A program made the position numbers and the translations under genes. From Chitinophaga sp. YR627 (lineage in GTDB: Bacteria; Bacteroidota; Bacteroidia; Chitinophagales; Chitinophagaceae): a stretch of DNA of 64,000 nt. The stretch is taken from NCBI RefSeq assembly GCF_900114995.1, contig NZ_FOUX01000006.1, positions 248,001 to 312,000 of the forward strand. Reading direction: 5' to 3'. Shown here one piece after another: positions 34,470 through 44,000 of the stretch (its first letter is position 1; the number at the start of each line of letters is the position of its first letter). Below the pieces are notes generated by a model, which was given only the letters and a program-made list of their open reading frames with translations, was not told the origin of the DNA and made no database searches.

Positions 34470-35522
34470 ATGTTAAGATCCATTTATGTTGCCGTATTGC
34501 TACTGGCAACGATCGCCGTAAAGGCAGCCGGCCCCGTGGAAGACTCCACCGAAATTTATCAGCGACAGTATGAGCAGTTCGCAGATTCTGTCAGAAAATC
34601 AGAAAAGTTTGAGACAGGTTTGATCCATCTTCCGGGTGGCAAAGCCAATATCGATGTACCTGAAGGCTTCAAATTCCTGAACAGGGAACAGAGTCAGTAC
34701 GTCCTTACCACCCTATGGGGAAACCCGCCTGAAAATGCGAAGGATGTGCTTGGGATGATCTTCCCCGCAAAAGCTGATCCTTTTACAGAAGGTTCTTACG
34801 CTTTCATCGTTGAGTTTGAAGAAATCGGTTACGTGAAAGATGACGACGCCGGAAAGATCGATTACGATGAGATGCTGAAGAATATGCAGGCAGATGAAAA
34901 AGCAACCAATGAAGAGCGTGCAAAGAATGGTTATTCTTCCGTGCACATTGTAGGATGGGCGCAAAAGCCGTTTTACGACGCTAAAAACAAGGTGCTGCAC
35001 TGGGCGAAGGAAGTAAAGTTTGGAGACGAGGAAGGGGCTAATACGCTCAATTATAACGTACGTATCCTGGGGCGTCATGGCGTATTATCTCTGAATGCTA
35101 TCTGTACCATGGATGAACTGCCATTGGTGAAAGCCAACATTAACCAGGTATTGCACATGGCTAAATTCACTGACGGTAATACTTACTTTGACTTCGATCC
35201 GAAAATAGACCAGGTGGCTGCCTGGACCATTGGTGGACTGGTAGCAGGTAAAATACTGGCCAAAGTAGGTTTCTTTGCGATTATCCTGAAATTCCTGGTG
35301 GCCGGATGGAAGTTTGTCGCAATAGGTTTTGCAGCGCTGATCGCATTCCTCAAAAACCTGTTCACCCGCAGGAGAAAAGAGAAAATGATCAATACGGAAG
35401 GTCTGGCTGACGGTTCTGATGATGCATATCCTGATGCGATAGATCACATACCAGTAGCTGATGCGGCTATAGAACAAACCTCTTCCGCTTCGGATAAAGA
35501 CCCGACTACACCTACAGTATAA
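34470..35522 (+). CDS. DUF2167 family membrane protein
   Basis: The ATG at 34470 (350 aa) puts a signal peptide first (MLRSIYVAVLLLATIAVKAAG). A ~200-residue periplasmic domain follows with the DUF2167 pattern: KFETGLIHLPGGKANIDVPE, FKFLNREQSQYVLTTLWGNPP, VGWAQKPFYDAKNKVLHWAKE and LNYNVRILGRHGVLSLNAI. A transmembrane or re-entrant segment of ~45 residues comes next (IGGLVAGKILAKVGFFAIIL, LVAGWKFVAIGFAALIAFL), then a basic stretch and an acidic cytoplasmic tail. The function of DUF2167 is not established, though it is conserved as a membrane protein in many Proteobacteria and Bacteroidota. An exceptionally hairpin-rich gap follows. Confidence 0.87.
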   Translation: MLRSIYVAVLLLATIAVKAAGPVEDSTEIYQRQYEQFADSVRKSEKFETGLIHLPGGKANIDVPEGFKFLNREQSQYVLTTLWGNPPENAKDVLGMIFPAKADPFTEGSYAFIVEFEEIGYVKDDDAGKIDYDEMLKNMQADEKATNEERAKNGYSSVHIVGWAQKPFYDAKNKVLHWAKEVKFGDEEGANTLNYNVRILGRHGVLSLNAICTMDELPLVKANINQVLHMAKFTDGNTYFDFDPKIDQVAAWTIGGLVAGKILAKVGFFAIILKFLVAGWKFVAIGFAALIAFLKNLFTRRRKEKMINTEGLADGSDDAYPDAIDHIPVADAAIEQTSSASDKDPTTPTV

Positions 35523-35540
35523 GTAACTGTTAAATAAGTA

Positions 35541-35598
35541 AAAGCATATATCCATGAGATGCATCAATAATTGATTTAATCTCATGGATATATGCTTT
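35541..35598 (+). terminator. Strong terminator hairpin
   Basis: Perfect 20-bp arms (AAAGCATATATCCATGAGAT and its complement) with an 18-nt loop, followed by TTTTTGTATTT. It ends the DUF2167 transcript. Confidence 0.8.
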
Positions 35599-35610
35599 TT
35601 GTATTTAACG

Positions 35611-35639
35611 GGGGTATGGATCTCTTCGATCTATACCCC
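35611..35639. repeat. Intergenic hairpin
   Basis: 12-nt arms GGGGTATGGATC/GATCTATACCCC (one G-T mismatch) with a TCTTC loop. It lies between the DUF2167 terminator and the larger palindrome, with no T-tract. Confidence 0.6.
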
Positions 35640-35655
35640 TGTTCTTCGCTGTATA

Positions 35656-35735
35656 CCGCTATTATGCCGCTATTACACCCATATCTGTCCGCTCATGAGC
35701 GAAGAGATATCGGCGTAATAGCGGCGTAGTAACGG
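35656..35735. repeat. Imperfect 31-bp palindromic element
   Basis: The left arm starts CCGCTATTATGCCGCTATTA (35656-35686) and pairs with 35705-35735, ending GCGGCGTAGTAACGG. Arms match at about 25 of 31 positions, with several differences that would be G-U in RNA. The left arm contains a direct repeat of CCGCTATTA, and the loop holds the palindrome GCTCATGAGC. Its core resembles the CCGCTAATG of the 4122-4204 element. Confidence 0.65.
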
Positions 35736-35797
35736 TTTAATCGAACAAATTAAGCATTATAGCGTCACTGGTAAGGTTTTGAAGGGATGACCATTTT

Positions 35798-35819
35798 CCG
35801 GATGATCAACATCATCCGG
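35798..35819. repeat. Perfect small hairpin
   Basis: 9-bp arms CCGGATGAT/ATCATCCGG with a CAAC loop, ~70 bp before the PH-domain gene. Possibly part of a 5' leader or an operator. Confidence 0.5.
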
Positions 35820-35888
35820 GTACCTGATCCTGCTGTACCGGTAACCATATAATTTTCGGTACCTTTACATGTACAACCTGAAAGACAT

Positions 35889-36302
35889 ATGATTACCTAT
35901 AAATCGGCTGTAAGCGCCGGCATCATAGTACCCGTTATCATTATTTTTTCAATAGTGCTGATCACCGCTATCATCTCACATACCTGGGGATTGCTGGCTT
36001 TTATACTATTGACTTCAGCGTTTGCCTTCTATACGATCTTTTCTGTCGCATACCAGCTGGAAGGCGATGAACTGACCATCCGTTGCGGTATTCTTTTTAA
36101 AAGAACCCTGTCCGTTCAGTCCATCCGCAGTATCAGACCAACACGTAATCCATTGAGTGCACCAGCGGCATCGCTCGACAGACTGGAAATAAGTTTTAAT
36201 AAGTTTGATACGATCCTGGTATCTCCGAAGGATAAGGAGGGTTTTATCGGACAACTACGCGCTGTCAATCCCAATATTGAATATCAGGAGAAACGACGCT
36301 GA
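35889..36302 (+). CDS. Membrane-anchored PH-domain (bPH/YdbT-like) protein
   Basis: The product is 137 aa. Two N-terminal transmembrane helices (IIVPVIIIFSIVLITAII and LLAFILLTSAFAFYTIF) precede a small bacterial PH-like domain: YQLEGDELTIRCGILFKRTLSVQSIRSI and LDRLEISFNKFDTILVSP. The helices-then-domain arrangement and the RTLSVQSI strand fit the YdbT/YdbS-type families. A -7-like TACCTTTA lies about 25 bp upstream. Its function is unknown. It is convergent with the WG/Sel1 gene, whose stop abuts it. Confidence 0.78.
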   Translation: MITYKSAVSAGIIVPVIIIFSIVLITAIISHTWGLLAFILLTSAFAFYTIFSVAYQLEGDELTIRCGILFKRTLSVQSIRSIRPTRNPLSAPAASLDRLEISFNKFDTILVSPKDKEGFIGQLRAVNPNIEYQEKRR

Positions 36303-38858
36303 TCAGCGCCGTCCCTTCCATAATATCTCATAGCGGGCTTTATAAGTTGCTACATCGGGTACTTCCGCATTTTCTGCGGCTGCCAGATGCATGCCTGCTT
36401 TCTCTTCATCGTAATAATCAGCTGACATGTATATGGCAACCAGGTCGAGATGCGCTTCCGCTTGTTCAGCAACAGCCTCGTGTAATAACTGTAATGCCTT
36501 CTCCAGGTCTGTCTCCACACCATTGCCGTCCATATAAAGACAGGCAAGCCGCCATTTCGCAAAGGCATTACCACTGTCTGCTGCCACACGGTAGTAGTAA
36601 ACCGCCTGTTCGTAATCCTGCTTTATCTCGTGGATATGCCCAATGGCATCTGCCACCGGCTGTTCCTGTAATAAATACGCTTTGGAATAGTGGAAGAGTG
36701 CCTTATCATAATCAACCACATTAAACGTCGAATGATAATAAATGTCTCCAAGGTAGAGATGCGCATCGACATGCTTAAGATCTGCCGCTTTCTGAAACCA
36801 TCCGATCGCTGCAGGAATATCCATCGCGGTTCCTCTTCCATACTGATAGGCAAGTCCCAGGTTACACATGGCATATACTTCTCCCCGCTGTGCCGCCTGC
36901 CAGTAATAGGCAAAGGCTTTCCCGAGGTCATTGTAGACCACTTCATAGGTATGACCGACGCTGGTGAGTGCCGCGGGATTCCCCAGTTCGGCAGAATGAC
37001 GGAACAGGTCCATTGCCTTTTTATATTGTTGCTGCTCTTTATACGCCTGTGCCTCTTCAAAATACGCCAATGCCTTTTCTGCTGATTTAGCGAGCTGTTT
37101 TAGCTGTTGTATCTCTTTTTTGGAGTAACATGCCTGCGGATAGTCATTGAGCTCATTTTGGGCCTCTACAGACTGAAAATCGCGAATGATCTCATCTTCT
37201 TCGAGAACATCGATACCGTCGTTATGGAAGCCTAATGCCAGACCATAAAGTAAATACCCAAATTTGCTGTTGATGCTCGTATAGGTCGCGTCAGTCAGCA
37301 AATGCCCCGTCGCATCCATGCAACCCCATAATTTGTTTTCCTGGTAGGCCAGTAAATCCTTTTTCAACCACCTGAATTGCTGATAGCCCGGTGCTTTGAT
37401 CCAGCGGCTATTAGCGCCTACGGCAAATAAACCAGCCTTTTTGTTTTCCTTCACAACGGCATAGACGGTACCATCTTCTTCCGGATTGGCATCTTCCAGT
37501 GGAAAGATCGCCTCGTACATACAGGGGAGTATCCAGCCCTTTTCAGGGATATAGAGACCAGTACCTGCTGCGGATTGTACAATGAGCGCATTTAGCTGCT
37601 CCTCAGCACGTATATGCAGATAGTCTTCGCCCAGCAGCACATTGCCCTGTGCATCCATTAAAGTCGCACGATCGTCCTTTGTAATGATATAGTATGCTCC
37701 AAAGCACGCAATAGTTGATACCGGCCCATTGACCAGTGGTTTGAATGCATGGGTATACCAGCTTTCTTCCTGCTGATGTCCTACCAGTTTGTAGTAAGTG
37801 AATGCATACGTCTGTTCCGCGATGATCTCTTTCACATGCTGGAAGGGGAGGAGTAGCTGTCCGTCGATATCAATAATCCCCCATAAACTATCCTGTTGCA
37901 CCGCAATGGCTGTGGATGATAATACATGTCCGTCGTCATATATCGCAGGAAGTTTGAAATTACCTGTAGTGTCTATCAGCCCAAACCTGCCATTGGATAC
38001 AACCGCCGCGTACCCATCTTCGAAATCATATGCATCATCAAACACACAGGGTATTACTTCTCTGCCTGATCTGTCGATATAGCCAGCCTTGCCGCCTCTC
38101 ATGACCACCGCCAGGTCTACGCAATACGGGTAGCCATATATCTCCTCATAAATAGCTGCTACTATTTCATTCCCATCTGCATCTTTCAATCCTTTCAGCT
38201 CTCCTTCACTGAACACCTGCAATTCGTCTTCATCTCCGGACATCCCCGAAGCCAGTATACTCCAGCCAAACTGATAAGAAGGTTCGTTCAGTAACTGTCT
38301 GAAAGTTTTAAAATAGTTCCCTGGTTCCTGGAAATAAGGACAGGTATCCAGCAGAACGGGATTATCCGCAACGATGGCAGCCACAAGGGCCTTATTGTTT
38401 GCGTGAATGAAAGCGATCAGCTCTTCCGCCTGTGTATCATGTTCCTCATCACTCATATTGAATACATCCCAGGCATCCAGGTGGAATGTAGGATGGATAA
38501 CTTTTCTGCTGAACCAGGTGAAGATCTTCGTTTTTGCTTCCTGAAAAGCTGCAATGTCATCTATCAGAGTGTTCTGGTGTTTTTCAATAAAATCATACAA
38601 TGTCCTGAACGCTTCGATACCAGGAGCAGCAGGCGCATAGATACCTCCTTCATTGCCATTATAGACCGGTGGGGCAATCGTCATGCTACCGTTGAAGAGA
38701 GGATGAAATAAAAGGGGAAGTTCATACTTCCATTCCATCATCATGCGTACATCCTTATTGTTTACACCATAGCTGGCGAGGGGCATAGTTGTTTCTTCTG
38801 ATTCGTTTGCAATAACCTCAGTCCCGGAGAGGTTATACAAATACATTCTATGTGACAT
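36303..38858 (-). CDS. WG-repeat and Sel1-like-repeat protein
   Basis: The product is 851 aa and has no signal peptide or membrane helix. Residues 1-220 are a unique N-terminal domain with a DYFIEKHQNT-like helical segment. Residues ~230-560 contain WG (KWG) beta-repeats: KAGYIDRSGREVIPCVFDDAYDF, RFGLIDTTGNFKLPAIYDDG, LWGIIDIDGQLLLPFQHV. Residues ~600-830 contain Sel1/TPR-like helical repeats: KAMDLFRHSAELGNPAALTS, AICFKY-like units AIGWFQKAADLKHVDAHLYLG and ALQLLHEAVAEQAEAHLDL. Both repeat types mediate protein-protein contacts, so it is probably a scaffold. A perfect -7 box TACATTTG sits 27 bp upstream. Confidence 0.82.
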   Translation of the reverse strand: MSHRMYLYNLSGTEVIANESEETTMPLASYGVNNKDVRMMMEWKYELPLLFHPLFNGSMTIAPPVYNGNEGGIYAPAAPGIEAFRTLYDFIEKHQNTLIDDIAAFQEAKTKIFTWFSRKVIHPTFHLDAWDVFNMSDEEHDTQAEELIAFIHANNKALVAAIVADNPVLLDTCPYFQEPGNYFKTFRQLLNEPSYQFGWSILASGMSGDEDELQVFSEGELKGLKDADGNEIVAAIYEEIYGYPYCVDLAVVMRGGKAGYIDRSGREVIPCVFDDAYDFEDGYAAVVSNGRFGLIDTTGNFKLPAIYDDGHVLSSTAIAVQQDSLWGIIDIDGQLLLPFQHVKEIIAEQTYAFTYYKLVGHQQEESWYTHAFKPLVNGPVSTIACFGAYYIITKDDRATLMDAQGNVLLGEDYLHIRAEEQLNALIVQSAAGTGLYIPEKGWILPCMYEAIFPLEDANPEEDGTVYAVVKENKKAGLFAVGANSRWIKAPGYQQFRWLKKDLLAYQENKLWGCMDATGHLLTDATYTSINSKFGYLLYGLALGFHNDGIDVLEEDEIIRDFQSVEAQNELNDYPQACYSKKEIQQLKQLAKSAEKALAYFEEAQAYKEQQQYKKAMDLFRHSAELGNPAALTSVGHTYEVVYNDLGKAFAYYWQAAQRGEVYAMCNLGLAYQYGRGTAMDIPAAIGWFQKAADLKHVDAHLYLGDIYYHSTFNVVDYDKALFHYSKAYLLQEQPVADAIGHIHEIKQDYEQAVYYYRVAADSGNAFAKWRLACLYMDGNGVETDLEKALQLLHEAVAEQAEAHLDLVAIYMSADYYDEEKAGMHLAAAENAEVPDVATYKARYEILWKGRR

Positions 38859-38884
38859 GGTTAATCCGTTCTGGTTACTACGGA

Positions 38885-38892
38885 CAAATGTA
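38885..38892 (-). promoter_or_regulatory. Promoter -7 box of the WG/Sel1 gene
   Basis: Perfect TACATTTG on the minus strand, 27-34 bp before the ATG at 38858. No good -33 TTG was identified. Confidence 0.5.
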
Positions 38893-38958
38893 TATGAAAA
38901 CAGCAGTATTGCTGATCCCGGAATTCCAGTAGTTTTAATATACCATATAATTGTCTAC

Positions 38959-38990
38959 TTTGTTTTATAAAATAAATTAATATATATTCG
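38959..38990 (+). promoter_or_regulatory. Promoter of the beta-propeller lipoprotein gene
   Basis: TTTG at 38959-38962 and TATATTCG at 38983-38990 (one mismatch from TAnnTTTG) are separated by 20 bp of A/T-rich sequence, with a leader of ~50 nt to the ATG at 39047. Confidence 0.5.
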
Positions 38991-39046
38991 CCTCGGGACA
39001 AAAAAAGTAGCACAAAACCCAATCCCTTATCTCGTAAATCTATTGT

Positions 39047-39577
39047 ATGAAAAAAGTAATCCTCGGATCATTTGCATTGATCCTGTTTTCCTCCTCCATC
39101 CTGTTATTTCAGATCAGTTGTCAGAAGTCTGCCGATGCCCAGGCAGGTAACGGAAATGGTAGTTATACCCTGCCACCTGCAACGAAATCAGCCTTAGGTG
39201 GTGTGATAGTTGGCGATGGTCTTGCTGTAAGCAATTCAGGTGTATTATCGCTTGATCCTGCAACAGGAGGCGCAACACCACTGAGTAAAATTGTTTTTTC
39301 CAAATATAACGTGGATAAGGGCAATGAGATCTGGTTGATGAATTATGACGGGACAGGTCAGACGAAGGTCAACATTACATTGCCTGCCGGTGTAGAGATA
39401 GATGGCAATGCACATCTTTCTCCTGATGGTAAAAAACTCTTTTTTGTTGGTATAGATACAAAGGCGACAGCGAATAAAGACGATATCTATTCCTGTGATG
39501 TAGATGGCAGGAATCTGAAGAAGATATACGATATGCCAACAAGTAATGGTCATACCAATCTTAGCGGTGTATATTAA
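39047..39577 (+). CDS. Lipoprotein with fibre-like and PD40/TolB-like repeats
   Basis: The product is 176 aa with a signal peptide and lipobox-like FQISC, so it is a probable lipoprotein. Residues ~40-75 read PPATKSALGGVIVGDGLAVS, then SGVLSLDPATGG, a Gly-rich pattern seen in phage-tail-fibre and pectate-like repeats. The C-terminal part carries WD/PD40-like blades (NEIWLMNYDGTGQTKV, NAHLSPDGKKLFFVGID, DDIYSCDVDGRNLKKI). At only two or three blades it is too short for a closed propeller; the usual TolB-like protein is over 300 aa. It could be a truncated gene or a short designed binder. No neighbour explains its role. Confidence 0.65.
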   Translation: MKKVILGSFALILFSSSILLFQISCQKSADAQAGNGNGSYTLPPATKSALGGVIVGDGLAVSNSGVLSLDPATGGATPLSKIVFSKYNVDKGNEIWLMNYDGTGQTKVNITLPAGVEIDGNAHLSPDGKKLFFVGIDTKATANKDDIYSCDVDGRNLKKIYDMPTSNGHTNLSGVY

Positions 39578-39585
39578 TAGCATAT

Positions 39586-39619
39586 AAAAAAATCCGGAGT
39601 GATCGCTCCGGATTTTTTT
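39586..39619. terminator. Bidirectional terminator
   Basis: 14-nt arms (A7)TCCGGAG/CTCCGGA(T7) with a TGATCG loop lie between the convergent lipoprotein and SUFU genes. Confidence 0.85.
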
Positions 39620-40196
39620 ATATAGTGACCTTCTTTCTGTTCACGCTGTAGTTATCATAATCGGGATGATGCCAGAAATCCTTTAACCCCAGTTTCTCAT
39701 ACGCGTCCGTTTCATCTGCATACATCGGATATAACCCTGCAATATTGATCTTATAGTCAGTGCCGACATCTATATCAGTATATTCTTCCCGATCCAGGAT
39801 ACTTGGTGCAAATATAAAGAATGCATCCATATCAGAATCCTCACTGATTCGCGTACCGAAGTTGATCGTCTGCCCATACAGAAAAGGACAGTCCCCGCGC
39901 AGTCTGTTGGCAATATACGCTGCTACCTGTCCCCAGGCGTCGTTGTCAGAAGCCACACAGATGCATAACTCCGGACGGCCCAGTGTCCACTCAGCATGTG
40001 TACCCAGTGAAAGACCATAGGTAAAAGCAGTTGTATACCCCTTTTCAGGGATATCCTTGTATACAATGGCCGTAAGGCCAGGCAGGCCTTCAGTATTACT
40101 GGCCTCTCTGTAGAAAGCGGGCTCCACCTGAAAGATCTTATCAAGGTGCTCCAGGTAAAGTGCTGCCGGTGTTTTTTCCGTTGAATTACTTGTCAT
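39618..40196 (-). CDS. Suppressor-of-fused (SUFU) domain protein
   Basis: The product is 192 aa, cytoplasmic. Pattern typical of the bacterial SUFU domain: AIVYKDIPEKGYTTAFTYGLSLG, ELCICVASDNDAWGQVAAYIAN, FIFAPSILDREE and IAGLYPMYADETDAYEKLGL. Bacterial SUFU proteins are often immunity proteins for polymorphic toxins or have unknown roles (established for the superfamily). No toxin gene adjoins it. A start at 40196 keeps the full N-terminal domain. Confidence 0.75.
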   Translation of the reverse strand: MTSNSTEKTPAALYLEHLDKIFQVEPAFYREASNTEGLPGLTAIVYKDIPEKGYTTAFTYGLSLGTHAEWTLGRPELCICVASDNDAWGQVAAYIANRLRGDCPFLYGQTINFGTRISEDSDMDAFFIFAPSILDREEYTDIDVGTDYKINIAGLYPMYADETDAYEKLGLKDFWHHPDYDNYSVNRKKVTI

Positions 40197-40288
40197 CAGA
40201 TATTTATTGGAAACACTTCAAGATAGCTTTTTTCTTTTACTGATCCACCTGTTATGATGTACATTTACAATTATAAAATCCACCAGTT

Positions 40289-40981
40289 ATGAAAACAATC
40301 ATCCATTCTTTCCTTATCCTGTTTTTTGCTGTAACATTGACAGCATCTGCCCAGGCACAAAACTCTCCCGTAGGCGCCTGGAAGGCGGTAACAGGCAACA
40401 CCAATTCGTTAATGTTGATCACCCCTGGTTATTTCAGTATTACCGCCTATGACGACAGCGGTTTTAAATCCACCATGGGAGGCACCTGGGATGATAACGG
40501 TATCACGAATATCGAATTCAATTCAGCAGACTCTGCACAGGTTGGTACAAGGCCTGAGGCAAATGTTACTTTTGAAGGAGATAACATTGTCACCACTTTA
40601 GGTGATAAAACAACTACCTGGACAAGAATAGATGATGGTAATGCGCAGATGGCAGGTGTATGGCAGATCACCGGCAGAGAGAACAACGGCGCTATGAATG
40701 CCATGCAGCCCGGTGATAGAAAAACCATCAAAATACTGACAGGTACAAAGTTCCAGTGGATCGCCATGAATACAAAGACCGGACAGTTCTTTGGCTCCGG
40801 TGGTGGCGCTTATACATTTGAAAATGGCGCCTATATAGAAAAGATAGAATTCTTTTCCAGAGATAACAGCAGGGTAGGTGCAACGCTTACATTCAAAGGC
40901 AGTGTATCCGGTAATAAATGGGATCATAGTGGTAAGAGCTCAAAAGGCGATCCTATCCATGAAGAATGGACACGTAAATAA
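40289..40981 (+). CDS. Secreted protein with duplicated lipocalin-like halves
   Basis: The product is 230 aa with a signal peptide (SFLILFFAVTLTASAQA). The mature protein appears to be two similar beta-rich halves: PVGAWKAVTGNTNSLMLITP and YFSITAYDDSG, echoed by MAGVWQITGRENNGAMN and KFQWIAMNTKTGQFFGSGGG. 'GxWxxxx' starts and 'YFxxxxYD' / 'FQWIAM' strands are the pattern of Bacteroidota lipocalin-like proteins. The ligand is unknown. A TACATTTA box (one mismatch from -7 consensus) lies ~25 bp upstream. It precedes the Oar-like receptor, separated by 87 bp. Confidence 0.6.
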   Translation: MKTIIHSFLILFFAVTLTASAQAQNSPVGAWKAVTGNTNSLMLITPGYFSITAYDDSGFKSTMGGTWDDNGITNIEFNSADSAQVGTRPEANVTFEGDNIVTTLGDKTTTWTRIDDGNAQMAGVWQITGRENNGAMNAMQPGDRKTIKILTGTKFQWIAMNTKTGQFFGSGGGAYTFENGAYIEKIEFFSRDNSRVGATLTFKGSVSGNKWDHSGKSSKGDPIHEEWTRK

Positions 40982-41067
40982 TGTCTTACTGACGTGTAAT
41001 ATGAATTCTTCGTTAACAAGCCGCAACTGTATTGCATTGCTTTCAGCATGACTCTATTTTCGCGCTT

Positions 41068-44000
41068 ATGAAACCTATATTTGCCAGCATTACATTGCTA
41101 CTGCTGTGTTGTTTAGCCCATACACAGTTGTTCGCCCAGACCACGCAAGCCTCCATTGCAGGCGTTGTTGCAGATGAAACCAAACAGTTGATTCCCGGCG
41201 CATCCGTACTTGTCCGGAATGAATCTACTGGTTTCAGTAGCAGAACCATTACAAACACAAAAGGTGAATTCCTGTTAAAGGAATTGCCACTCGGTGGACC
41301 ATACACCGTAACCGTATCTTTCGTAGGCTATAGCGAACAGAAACTTTCCGGCTACACACTGAACCAGGGAGATATCGTCCGCATCAATGTTGCCATGAGA
41401 TCTTCTACCGTAGGGATGAAAGAGATCACCGTTTCCGGTAACGCACTGAAGAACAAAACAGAAAACTTCGGCGCTGCTACCACCGTTACTGCGCGTGATA
41501 TCGCCAGATTACCGGTGAACGGTCGTAACTTCTCCTCACTGATCGATCTCTCTCCATTGAGTAGTGGCGGTAACCTGGCGGGTCAGCTGGGCTCTTCTAC
41601 CAACATTACCATCGACGGTACCAGTGCGAAAAACCCAACCTCCAGCAGCGGAACGAACGCCCGTATCGGTGGTCCTTATGCATTATCCATGGAGGCCATC
41701 AGGGAATTCAAAGTGGTCACTAACCAGTACGATGTCACGTTTGGCCGTAGTGGTGGTGGTACCATCAGTACGGTAACAAAATCAGGTACCAATACCTTCT
41801 CAGGTAGCGCCTTCCTGTTTTACAGAGCTGATCAGTTGTCTTCTAATTATGACATCCGTGGTGCGAAACGTGTAAATGACTTTTCTACCAAACAGTTCGG
41901 TTTCACCTTATCAGGACCGATCGTAAAAGACAAAGCACATTTCTTCGTGGCATGGGACCGTCAGGCAGATGCCCGTCCTTTACAGCTGGCAGATATCCGG
42001 TCTGCTGCGGATGAAAAACGCCTGAACGTAACACAGAGCACCCTGGATAATTTCCTGACCATCGCCCGTGGTAAATATGGTGTGTCCATGGCGCCGCAAT
42101 TCGGCTCTTTCGATAAGAAAAGAAGCACAGATGCCATCTTCGCCCGCGTGGATATTCAGCTGAGTGAAAAAAGCCTGCTGACCCTGCGTGATAACTATAT
42201 CAGTGACCGCGCACCATTGGGTCGTGACGATAATACCTCCATCAACCTGTATGAAGTATATGCGGATGCAAAAGCTGTGAACAACAGTATCCTCGCTACT
42301 TTACGTACTGTGTTGAACCCACGTCTGACAAACGAACTGAAAGTACAACACCTGTATACTTTTGAAGAAAGTTCGCCGGGTAGCCAGCTACCAAAGGCTA
42401 ATATCCCACGTGCGATCATCGAACGTGTGTCTTCTAATATCGATGGCAACACCGTATTTACCAATATTCAGTTGGGTGGTCAGCGCTATTCTCCGGAACA
42501 CTTCTACAACCATGTCGTGCAACTGGTAGACAACGTCTATTTCAGCACCAATAAAGCCAACTTCACCTTCGGTACAGATCTCATGTACAGTCACATGAAC
42601 TCCCTGTACGGTAGTGAAATGAACGGTCGCTTCTACTTCACCGGTCTGGAGAATTTTAACAACATGACACCCTACCGTTATGCACGTGAAGTAGCACTGG
42701 CGGATGATCCAGGTATCAATCAGAATGTCGTGGCCGGTGGTTTGTATGCACAGATGCAGACCAAACTCTTCAAAGGATTTGAAATGATCGCCGGTCTCCG
42801 TGCTGATTATACGACCTATCTGAATAATGCAAATTACAATCCTTTAGTATACCAGGAACTCGGACTGCGTACAGACAATAAGCTGAATACATTCCAGTTA
42901 CAGCCGCGTTTGCAGTTCAACTGGGATATCAATGATAAACACAAAGACTACCTGCGTTTTGGCGCTGCGATCTTCGGTTCTGATATCAACAACTATGCAA
43001 TGATCAATAACCAGTTGTTTGATGGTACCAAAGTACTGACGGTAGATATCCAGAACGTGGGTGTACCTGCGCCTGATTTCGTGGAATACCGTAAGAACCC
43101 ATCATCGGCGCCTGGTAAGGAGCTGTTTGACCAACTGGGACTGGAGCGTCAGGGTACTATTAACATGAATGGTAAAGACGCCCGCATCCCGGTAGTATAT
43201 AAGGCTAATATCTCTTACAACCACTTCTTCAATGAGCGCTTTAAAATGGGTATCACTGCCTTCATGACCCTGGCACGTCATAACTATATGTATGTAGACC
43301 GTAACATGGTGGACAAACCTTTGTTTACATTGCCTAATGAAGGCAACCGTGGCGTATTTGTACCTTTGGATAGTGTAAAGAAAGCAACAGGTAACTCCAA
43401 CTGGATGGACGGTCGTAAGAGCAAAAAAGTGGGTCGTGTACTGGAGCTGAACAGCGAAGGTAAAGTGAACCAGTTCGCCTTCGTGGTAGATGGTACCTAC
43501 CGTTATTTCAGAGATGGGGAGATCTCCTTCAGCTATACCTGGAATGACGCAAAAGACAACACTTCCTATAATGGCGACGTAGCGAATACAGCGACCTTGT
43601 CACTGATGGTGAAAGATGATCCGCGTGACCTGCGTACTATGTCTTACTCCGACAACCAGTTCCGTCATAAAGTAGTGTTCTATGGTACACTGCCGTCTTT
43701 CTGGGGCTTTAACATCGGTGTACGTTACTCCGGTATCGGTGGTACCCGTTATTCACTGGCAGTAGGTGGTAATGTGAATGGCGACTTTGTGAACTCCAAT
43801 GACCTGGCTTATGTGTTTGATATAAAAGACCAGCATGTACCTGAGAAGGTGCGTCAGGGTTTACAGTCTATCCTCGATAATCCACTGGCTTCAGAAAGTG
43901 TAAAGGATTATATCAGAAAAAGCAGTGGTAAGGTAGCAGAAAGAAATGGTGGTGTCAATGCTTTCTATGGTATCTGGGATATGCGTATTGCGAATAAGAT

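Noticed and set aside
34198-34509. 103-codon minus-strand ORF upstream of the group II globin
   Set aside because: It overlaps the starts of both flanking genes, has no family resemblance and its span holds a promoter-like box and a hairpin; most likely chance.
39047-39577. Phage tail-fibre origin of the lipoprotein
   Set aside because: The Gly-rich GVIVGDGLAVS pattern is fibre-like, but the lipobox and PD40-type repeats and the lack of phage neighbours argue against it.
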